Part shown: positions 15,912-21,397 of the stretch, in pieces | Numbering within the stretch: position 1 is the first letter of the stretch | Layout of the letters: every line of letters starts with the position of its first letter | Virus record (IMG/VR): IMGVR_UViG_3300006057_000001 | Span: 1-39,286 of that record | DNA length: 39,286 nucleotides | From: a virus | Strand: one strand, 5' to 3' | Translations under genes and position numbers: made by a program | The notes under the pieces: generated by a model | The model's input: only the letters and a program-made list of their open reading frames with translations | The model's database searches: none | What the model was told of the DNA's origin: nothing

Positions 15912-16127
15912 TCACGCTGCCGCCTCTTGCTGGTCGGCGGCCGGCGATTCATCCACAGGGCACCGTTCACCTGCTAATTTGAGGAGCGCATCACCCAGCA
16001 CATAGCCCGGCTGTTGCTTGCCATTGCGGATGCGATTGATCGACGGTTGGCTGCTACCAACCTTCGCCGCAATCCCTGATTCGGTCATTCCCGACCGGAT
16101 CAATTTCTCTATGATGTCCTTGAACAT
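15912..16127 (-). CDS. Cro-like repressor, 71 aa
   Basis: I take the ATG at 16127, which lies immediately after the predicted start of transcription; the frame could extend to 16148, but that would lie inside the promoter. Residues ~15-40 form a helix-turn-helix (MTESGIAAKVGSSQPSINRI, then RNGKQQPG). The C-terminus is short and acidic (ESPAADQQEAAA). Divergent from the cI-like gene, it is the first gene of the leftward early transcript, as lambda cro is of the rightward one. It likely binds the same operators that flank its promoter. Confidence 0.85.
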   Translation of the reverse strand: MFKDIIEKLIRSGMTESGIAAKVGSSQPSINRIRNGKQQPGYVLGDALLKLAGERCPVDESPAADQQEAAA

Positions 16128-16136
16128 GCGCGATAC

Positions 16137-16181
16137 TTTATCATACACGCATGTATTATTGTCAAGTCTTCATGCGTGTAT
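16137..16181 (-). promoter_or_regulatory. Leftward early promoter with two operators
   Basis: On the minus strand TTGACA (16160-16165), a 17-bp spacer and GATAAA (16137-16142) form a good sigma-70 promoter. The 14-bp operator ATACATGCGTGTAT (16143-16156, minus) fills the spacer; a second, 12/14-match copy lies at 16168-16181 upstream of the -35 in inverted orientation. The predicted transcription start, about 16130, is only a few bases from the Cro-like ATG, so that mRNA may be nearly leaderless. Confidence 0.75.
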
Positions 16182-16216
16182 TTCCCAACCTTTTGATTTT
16201 AAGGGAATATACGCAT

Positions 16217-16570
16217 ATGAATTGGATCCTAGTACGCAGCAACATCAAGCATCTGATGGAAGTTCAGGGCCTAAATGACACGACCCTGGCGGCCCTGTGT
16301 GGAGTTCCGCAGCCTACAATTTGGCGGTTTCTAACCGGCGTTACCAATTCGATGCTACTCGACAATCTGAAAGCGATTGCAGATAAATTAGACTCAACAG
16401 TTGGCGAATTAATAGGGGAAACCCCGCTTGAGATGAATGAGGATAACCGCCGCATGATCAAGGCGATGCAACGCATGCCTAAATACACAGTGCGCGGCTT
16501 CATTGCAGCAGCCGAAGCATTTCAGGAGGAGGGGAATGAACCTCCAAAAAAAACACCGATCTCACGCTAA
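16217..16570 (+). CDS. Short cI-like repressor, 117 aa
   Basis: The ATG at 16217 follows an AAGGGA site. The N-terminal ~65 residues are an HTH_3-type domain (NIKHLMEVQGLNDTTLAAL, then GVPQPTIWRFLTG). The rest (LEMNEDNRRMIKAMQRMPKY, FIAAAEAFQEEG) is a helical dimerisation-like tail and lacks the S24 peptidase domain of LexA-type repressors. It should hold the prophage by binding the palindromic operators of the two early promoters. Without the self-cleaving domain, induction must work another way, for example through an antirepressor or the Cro-like protein. Confidence 0.83.
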   Translation: MNWILVRSNIKHLMEVQGLNDTTLAALCGVPQPTIWRFLTGVTNSMLLDNLKAIADKLDSTVGELIGETPLEMNEDNRRMIKAMQRMPKYTVRGFIAAAEAFQEEGNEPPKKTPISR

Positions 16571-17030
16571 CCCCAGTAATTTGCATTTTCCGGCGCGATC
16601 GCGCATTGCGCGCATGCTCTGCTTGTATAGTTGCGCTAGCTTTGCATTCATGCTGTCGATAATCACGCCATTATCAAGCGCGCAACCCCTCGACCCAGCC
16701 CAAAACAAACGGTTGAATAGCTTCAACGGCCAAGCCCTATGCGTAGAGGTAGGCCGCGCATTGCGCAGCGATAGCCCTATGAACTACCGCGACGCAGTGG
16801 TCGCTAAGACCACAAATAACGATTGGATAGAACGCCAAGATCTCGGCTATATCACCAGTCGGCGCCTGCGAATTGGCATGCAATTGTGCGCGGTGCTGGC
16901 GGCACTTGGCGAACCTGATGTGGCCGACAAATATACATCCTCATCGGGCATCCGTTACAGTTTCCACTACCGCGCAAAAGGCGTACGGGTGTCACTCGAT
17001 AATGATCGCGTGGTCAGCTGGTCGGAATGA
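16536..17030 (+). CDS. Secreted cargo (moron) protein, 164 aa
   Basis: The start ATG at 16536 has a strong AGGAGG site and overlaps the repressor gene by 35 bp, so it is expressed from the lysogen. An arginine-rich N-terminus and hydrophobic core (LCLYSCASFAFMLSIITPLSSA) form a signal peptide, with a likely SSA-Q cleavage site. The mature part ends with GYITSRRLRIGMQLCAVLAAL, then GIRYSFHYRAKGVRVSLDND, a layout like the small BamE/SmpA-type envelope domain. AT content is higher than in neighbouring genes, which fits a transferred lysogenic-conversion gene. Confidence 0.65.
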   Translation: MNLQKKHRSHANPSNLHFPARSRIARMLCLYSCASFAFMLSIITPLSSAQPLDPAQNKRLNSFNGQALCVEVGRALRSDSPMNYRDAVVAKTTNNDWIERQDLGYITSRRLRIGMQLCAVLAALGEPDVADKYTSSSGIRYSFHYRAKGVRVSLDNDRVVSWSE

Positions 17031-17033
17031 CAG

Positions 17034-17216
17034 ATGCGAGTCGCTTTGGATATTTTCGGCGTATTATTTTTTCTCGCCGGAATTGGCAGGTGGGCCATAT
17101 CATTGACCGAAGTCGGCCAACTTTCTGCGCTGCTGCTGATACTGATTGGCGCGGTGTTTCTGGTAGGCGCAGCGATTGTTTTGACCATCCAAAAAACATG
17201 GCAGCCTCCAGACTAA
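17034..17216 (+). CDS. Small two-span membrane protein, 60 aa
   Basis: The ATG at 17034 lies 3 nt after the previous stop. Two hydrophobic stretches (DIFGVLFFLAGIGRWAISL and SALLLILIGAVFLVGAAIVL) suggest a hairpin across the inner membrane with a short tail. It shares the lysogenic transcript with the repressor and the secreted protein. Small membrane proteins at this place often give superinfection exclusion or stress phenotypes, but nothing specific is visible. Confidence 0.6.
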   Translation: MRVALDIFGVLFFLAGIGRWAISLTEVGQLSALLLILIGAVFLVGAAIVLTIQKTWQPPD

Positions 17217-17367
17217 TCGGCGAACTTACTGCCGGCTGCATTGGGTTTTGCAGCCCAGCCCTCGACTAAAAGGCACTGGGTCGCCATAGCGGCCGGCCCT
17301 CCTGGTCCGCTTCCTAGCACCGTCCTAACCAGCCCAAACGGGCTGCCGGCGCTCTTGTAGCAGAAAA
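17217..17367. other. Non-coding stretch before the rightward promoter
   Basis: No gene is credible. It holds CAGCCC-AAAC-GGGCTG (near 17333), a 6-bp hairpin without a T-run, and a TGGGTTTTGCAGCCCA hairpin near 17244, the same dispersed element type found at 24.5, 29.0 and 37.0 kb. One of these may terminate the lysogenic transcript. Confidence 0.5.
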
Positions 17368-17410
17368 ATACATACACGTATTGACAATATTAAATACATG
17401 CATGTATTAT
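17368..17410 (+). promoter_or_regulatory. Rightward early promoter with two operators
   Basis: TTGACA (17381-17386), an 18-bp spacer and TATTAT (17405-17410) form a strong sigma-70 promoter. The perfect palindrome ATACATGCATGTAT (17394-17407) overlaps spacer and -10; a 12/14 copy, ATACATACACGTAT (17368-17381), lies just upstream. The same operator consensus as at the leftward promoter shows that one repressor controls both early operons. Confidence 0.85.
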
Positions 17411-17436
17411 CCCTCCAACTAACCCCCGGAGGCCCC

Positions 17437-17655
17437 ATGAAAAACCAGCTCAACCCAGCCACCCCGATCTGCAACATCATCCGCGAACGCATCGAGCGCG
17501 GCTATAACGCCGACTATTGGCGCAACGATCTGACCGGCCGCAGTCAAGCGGCCTACGTGCGCAACTTCACCGAGATCAACAGCGCACTCGCTGATGACTT
17601 GTCGGCGTGCCGCACCGTGCAACGCCAGTACGCGTGGAAAGAGGTTTGCGCATGA
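17437..17655 (+). CDS. First rightward early protein, 72 aa
   Basis: The ATG at 17437 with GGAGG (spacing 4-5) is preferred to upstream codons lying inside the promoter. The product begins MKNQLNPATPICNIIRERIE and ends CRTVQRQYAWKEVCA, all helical-looking with several Arg and Asn. It is translationally coupled (ATGA) to the following gene. No family was recognised; as the first gene of the rightward early operon it may be regulatory. Confidence 0.65.
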   Translation: MKNQLNPATPICNIIRERIERGYNADYWRNDLTGRSQAAYVRNFTEINSALADDLSACRTVQRQYAWKEVCA

Positions 17656-17921
17656 TCACCATCCGCGAACGCAAAGCGCTGCAGTACGGGCGCGACTATG
17701 CCCCTAAGCACTACACGCGCGCATTCATCATCCCGCGCCGGGCGTGGGCATGGGCGCAACTCATTTATGCAGAATGGCAGATCGGCAATTCTGACGCTGC
17801 GCTCTACAAAATGCACGCCGAGCGCGATCAGGTCAACGACGGCATCAAGGCCGAACTGCAAACGCGGCTCCAATACGTTGAGTATGCGCGGGCGCTGCGC
17901 GCACAAGTTCAGCATGAATGA
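17652..17921 (+). CDS. Early protein, 89 aa
   Basis: The ATG at 17652 overlaps the previous stop. The sequence starts MITIRERKALQYGRDYAPKH, then a Trp/Ala-rich stretch (RRAWAWAQLIYAEWQIG) and a helical C-terminus (DALYKMHAERDQVNDGIK region). No motif was recognised. Its coupling to the first gene and to a small membrane protein suggests the three are expressed as a set on prophage induction. Confidence 0.6.
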   Translation: MITIRERKALQYGRDYAPKHYTRAFIIPRRAWAWAQLIYAEWQIGNSDAALYKMHAERDQVNDGIKAELQTRLQYVEYARALRAQVQHE

Positions 17922-18165
17922 GTTGATTTTGTTCGTCAGCACTTTCGTGCTGGTGTTCGCCCTCGGCCTGCAGTCGCTCAACGTCAATGGCGGCCACTAC
18001 GCCGCTGCATTCCTCACCAGCTTTTTCATCGGCGGTTCACAAATGGTCCTGCTCAAACTCGGCCCCAACGCCGGCGTGAGTGAGATTGCAGCCTACCTGT
18101 TGGGTGGACCGCTGGGCATTGTGTGCGCCATGTATTGCCATCGCAAAATCGTCGGCCGTAGTTAA
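17914..18165 (+). CDS. Small membrane protein, 83 aa
   Basis: The ATG at 17914 overlaps the end of the previous gene by 8 bp. Two or three hydrophobic stretches (LILFVSTFVLVFALGL, AAFLTSFFIGGSQMVLL and AAYLLGGPLGIVCAM) alternate with short polar loops; the C-terminus is basic (HRKIVGRS). This resembles small phage or plasmid membrane proteins without a fixed name. Its position upstream of the ParB-like gene is the only functional hint. Confidence 0.6.
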   Translation: MNELILFVSTFVLVFALGLQSLNVNGGHYAAAFLTSFFIGGSQMVLLKLGPNAGVSEIAAYLLGGPLGIVCAMYCHRKIVGRS

Positions 18166-18233
18166 TAAATAGTTACCGGAAACTAAAGTAGAACCTGAAT
18201 TCGCGATTAATCAACTAAGGAGAACAACCGATC

Positions 18234-19931
18234 ATGAACGCTCCTCTGGCCGCCACTGCACTGGCCACCGCACTCGATGTAACCCTCGAACACATCCCGC
18301 TCGATAACATCCGCGTTTCACCGTTGCCGGTGCAGACGTTGCGACGCGCGCGCTTTGATCCCGCGGCGCTGCTAGAACTCGCCGCCAGCATTAAAGCCCT
18401 GGGCGTGGCACAACCCATTGTCGTGCGTCCGGTGCCGGTGCAAGGTCATGTGCGCTTTGAGATCGTCGCCGGCGAGCGCCGCTGGATTGCCGCCGATCGC
18501 GCGGGCCTCGACCACGTTCCCGCCATCGTGCGCGAACTCACCGACGAACAAGCGCTCGAACTGCAGCTCGTGGAAAATCTGCAGCGCGAGGGCCTACACC
18601 CGTTAGAAGAGGGCGCGGGCTACAAACAATTGATGGATCTCAAACATGCCGATGCCGAAACCATCGGCGCGCTAGTGGGCAAAAGCCGCAGTTATGTGTA
18701 CTCGAGAACCAAGCTTCTCGACCTGTGCCCCGCTGGGCGCGAGGCGCTGCAGGCTGGCACACTCGATGCCAGCCAGGCGTTGCTCATCGCGCGCCTGGGC
18801 GGCGACAAGCTGCAACGTAAGGCACTAGAGCGCCTGAACCATAGCGCACTCAGCTACCAGGCCGCGCTGCGCATCCTGCGTAATGATTTCATGGTGCCGC
18901 TCGACACCGCGCCCTTCGATCACGACGATGCCACGCTGGAAACCAAACAGCACGAGCCGCTGCCCGCATGCAGCACCTGCCCCAGCCGCAGCGGCAATGA
19001 TGCCGAGTTAAACGTAGCGCTTAACGATCCACACATCTGCACCGACAAGCCCTGTTTTGACATCAAGGCACGCATCTTCTGGCAGCGGCAACGCCAGACA
19101 CTCGAAGCCAGCGGCGCCAAAATCCTCAGCGGCGATCAGGCCGCCAAGCTGGCGCCCGGCCGCTATGACGGCGCGGTGAAAAACGGCTATTTGAATCTGA
19201 ATGTCGAGGCCGAGGAGCTCGATTGGCCGGACGATGAGGAACCCACACAAGCCAAAGGCGAAACCACTGAAGCGTTTGAAGAGCGCTTGAATGCATGGGA
19301 AGTACACGTGAGCCCCACTCGCCCCACTTATCGCGCGCTGCTCGGCGACAACCCGCCCGGCACCGTGCTGGTCGAAGGTAAAGGCGCCGCGCTGCACGCC
19401 CTGCTGCCGTTGGCCGATGCGGTCAAGCTGTTAAAGGCCAAAGGCCACACGCCACCCAAATATTGGAGCAGCTCGCCGCAAAAGCCCTTGTTTGATGACC
19501 CCGCCGCCACCGCTAAGGCCACCGCAGAGCGCGCGCGTGAGGAAGAGCAGATGAAGGTAGAAGAAGAATACCGCGCGCGGCTCTTTAAGGCCATCTGGCA
19601 AAAATGGAAAGGTCCACTCAAGCGGCCGGATCTGGAGCGCATCGCGGGCATCATTAAAGAATACGACGGCAACGACGACGTCCTTGACGACGTGGTTCCC
19701 GACGGCTGGAACTTCGTCAAAGCCACCGAGCCCGAGCTGCTGCGCTACATCGCCTGCGTTTTACTCGTTGGTGACCTCGACGTGTATCACCATACCAAGC
19801 CCGCGCAACTGCTCGAAGTCGCGCAACGCCTGAACATCGACGCCAAGAAAATCCGCGCGCAGGTAATCGCAGATTTAAAGCCCACGTCCGTCGCACCCGA
19901 AGACAAACCCAAGCCCGCGGCGAAGAAATAA
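18234..19931 (+). CDS. ParB/RepB/Spo0J-like protein, 565 aa
   Basis: An AAGGAG site lies before the ATG at 18234. The N-terminal ParB/Spo0J nuclease-like domain shows FDPAALLELAASIKALGVAQ, GERRWIAADRAGL and the ENLQREGLHPLEEG motif (~113-126). The central HTH is at ~142-166 (AETIGALVGKSRSYVYSRTK). A Cys-rich part (ACSTCPSRSG, then ICTDKPCF, ~245-272) and a long C-terminus follow, as in phage/plasmid 'PRTRC-like' ParB proteins. It may bind DNA as a regulator or modify host DNA contacts, or act in partition if the phage can replicate as an episome; no ParA gene is present in the window. Confidence 0.85.
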   Translation: MNAPLAATALATALDVTLEHIPLDNIRVSPLPVQTLRRARFDPAALLELAASIKALGVAQPIVVRPVPVQGHVRFEIVAGERRWIAADRAGLDHVPAIVRELTDEQALELQLVENLQREGLHPLEEGAGYKQLMDLKHADAETIGALVGKSRSYVYSRTKLLDLCPAGREALQAGTLDASQALLIARLGGDKLQRKALERLNHSALSYQAALRILRNDFMVPLDTAPFDHDDATLETKQHEPLPACSTCPSRSGNDAELNVALNDPHICTDKPCFDIKARIFWQRQRQTLEASGAKILSGDQAAKLAPGRYDGAVKNGYLNLNVEAEELDWPDDEEPTQAKGETTEAFEERLNAWEVHVSPTRPTYRALLGDNPPGTVLVEGKGAALHALLPLADAVKLLKAKGHTPPKYWSSSPQKPLFDDPAATAKATAERAREEEQMKVEEEYRARLFKAIWQKWKGPLKRPDLERIAGIIKEYDGNDDVLDDVVPDGWNFVKATEPELLRYIACVLLVGDLDVYHHTKPAQLLEVAQRLNIDAKKIRAQVIADLKPTSVAPEDKPKPAAKK

Positions 19932-19953
19932 TTCCCCAACCAGGAGCACAGCC

Positions 19954-20481
19954 ATGCCGACCGCAGCAAAAAAAACCAAGCCTATCACCATCCCCACCAC
20001 CATCGGCGCGCCCTTCGCCGGCGGCTTCTACGCCGGCAACATCTTTGATGCCGGAAAGCCCTACGCCCTCATTGTCGCGCCAAAGGACGGCGGCGAACAA
20101 GCCGAGATCGCCTGGAGCCTCACTGATAAAACCGTCAAGGACGCGTTGAGCTACAGCAACGGCCTCGCCAACACCGTCGCCATGGCCAAGGCTGGTAGCG
20201 CCCTGGCGAAGTGGGCGCGCGCCATCGAGATCGACAGCCACGGTGACTGGTATCTACCGAGCCGCCTAGAAGCGCTGGTGCTGTTCGGCGAACTGCGCCA
20301 GGTCAAAGCATTCGACGCCGGCAAGCCGGAGGGATTTGAAAAGTCTTGGTACTGGACCTCTACGCAGTACGCCGGCGAGGCCGGTTACGCCTGGTGTCAG
20401 CATTTCAGCTACGGCACCCAGAACTACACCCGCAAGAACTACACGTTGCGAGCCAGAGCCGTCCGCAGAATCGCCATTTAG
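19954..20481 (+). CDS. DGR target gene 1: DUF1566/C-type-lectin-like variable protein, 175 aa
   Basis: AGGAG precedes the ATG at 19954. The N-terminal half has a short beta-rich domain (GAPFAGGFYAGNIFDAG). The C-terminal half has the DUF1566/Lcl (C-type lectin fold) pattern WYLPSRLEALVLFGEL then SWYWTSTQYAG. Its last ~36 residues are encoded by VR1 (20362-20469), where A-directed changes fall on residues around GYAWCQHFSYGTQNYTRKN, the expected ligand face. No signal peptide or membrane helix is seen. The variable protein may bind a ligand that is not yet known. It pairs with a paralogue at 20516 and a downstream Avd/RT cassette. Confidence 0.9.
   Translation: MPTAAKKTKPITIPTTIGAPFAGGFYAGNIFDAGKPYALIVAPKDGGEQAEIAWSLTDKTVKDALSYSNGLANTVAMAKAGSALAKWARAIEIDSHGDWYLPSRLEALVLFGELRQVKAFDAGKPEGFEKSWYWTSTQYAGEAGYAWCQHFSYGTQNYTRKNYTLRARAVRRIAI
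20362..20469 (+). repeat. Variable repeat VR1
   Basis: These 108 bp align without gaps to the TR (21564-21671). All 9 differences are at TR adenines: tat>tgt, aat>cat, aac>agc, aac>tac, aac>acc, aac>tac, aac>acc, cac>cgc and aac>tac. The conserved 3' part (acgttgcgagccagagcc, then gtccgcaga) is the probable initiation-of-mutagenic-homing (IMH) region; VR1 diverges from TR right after it. Confidence 0.96.
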
Positions 20482-20515
20482 CCATTCATCCATTCAGTCA
20501 TTTAGGGGTAAAACT

Positions 20516-21013
20516 ATGAAGCAAGAAACGATTACGCTGCCGCTCGGGGAGCTGCTTAAGCATGCCACACCCGAAGCGCTCACGCGCGAGCTGCTCGCGC
20601 GCATCATCACGCCCGCCGTGCTCGACACGACAGCCACACCGAGGATCGGCGCACCGTGGCCCGGCGGCGGTATCTACGCCGGCACGTTGCGCGGCGAGAA
20701 TGGCGCACCTGATTATCACCTGATCGTGCATGGCGAAGATCGCGACGACATCAACTACAACGACGCCATGGCGTGGGCACAGCAACTGGCGACCGTTGAG
20801 CACCTTGACTGGTCGCTGCCGCGTCGTGCCGAACAAGCGGTGATGTACGGCAACGTGCCTGAGCTGTTCGAGAAAGTCTGTTATTGGTCCCGTGAGCAGT
20901 ACGCCGGCGAGGCCGGTTACGCCTGGTCTCAGTAGTTCCGCTACGGCTACCAGTACTACGGCCGCAAGGGCCTCACGTTGCGAGCCAGAGCCGTCCGCAG
21001 ATTAGCCATTTAA
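20516..21013 (+). pseudogene. DGR target gene 2: paralogue with an in-frame amber stop in VR2
   Basis: The gene starts at ATG 20516 after GGGGT. It has the same plan as target 1 (GAPWPGGGIYAGTLRG, WSLPRRAEQAVMYGNV, VCYWSREQYAG), and its frame runs to TAA at 21011-21013, giving ~165 codons. A TAG at 20933-20935, inside VR2, truncates it to 139 aa. The amber codon corresponds to TR codon AAT. Adenine mutagenesis of AAT can only give NNT, so the stop needs the T-to-G at 20935 as well. Truncated copy, suppressible amber, or consensus error in a mixed population are all possible. Without that change the codon would be TAT (Tyr). Confidence 0.9.
20896..21004 (+). repeat. Variable repeat VR2
   Basis: These 109 bp align without gaps to the TR (21566-21674). 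There are 16 differences: 15 are at TR adenines (to C, G or T) and one is T>G at 20935, which makes TAG. VR2 keeps TR identity slightly further than VR1 at the 3' end (cgcagatta). It is more heavily mutated than VR1, suggesting more rounds, or an independent event, of retrohoming. Confidence 0.96.
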
Positions 21014-21040
21014 CCATTCAGTAATTCAGTTTCCCCCGTC

Positions 21041-21397
21041 ATGGCACTGCATTCCAACCTACCCATTTACCGCACGGTGCGCGAGCTGACCCAGCTCGCG
21101 ATCACGGCTACGCGCAACATGCCCCGCGACTATAAGAAGACGCTGGGCGAGCGACTGGTCGGCGAGTTGCTCGAAATCTCCATGCGGGTGCTGCGTGCGA
21201 ACATTGCGCGCGATAAGCGCCCGCACCTGGATGAGCTGCTCGAACGCAAGGAAATGGCGGACCAGCTTATACGCCTCGCCGTCGATCTGCGCTGCATCAG
21301 CCAGGGGCAGTATGCCCGGCTGATCGAGCTGGTCGATAGCGTGGGCAAGCAGGCCCACGGTTGGCGCAGGCATTCCGCAGCTTCGCCTGCTGCATGA
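21041..21397 (+). CDS. avd: Avd-like accessory variability determinant, 118 aa
   Basis: A four-helix-bundle-type protein with strong basic helices. It starts MALHSNLPIYRTVRELTQLA, continues MPRDYKKTLGERLVGELLEI and LERKEMADQLIRLAVDLRCI, and ends with a helix before a short Ala tail. These short helical proteins bind the RT and template RNA and are needed for mutagenic homing (Bordetella phage Avd family, 'four helix bundle protein'). Its stop overlaps ATG 21394 (ATGA), so the RT frame appears coupled to it. Position between the targets and the TR/RT is the usual DGR order. Confidence 0.88.
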   Translation: MALHSNLPIYRTVRELTQLAITATRNMPRDYKKTLGERLVGELLEISMRVLRANIARDKRPHLDELLERKEMADQLIRLAVDLRCISQGQYARLIELVDSVGKQAHGWRRHSAASPAA

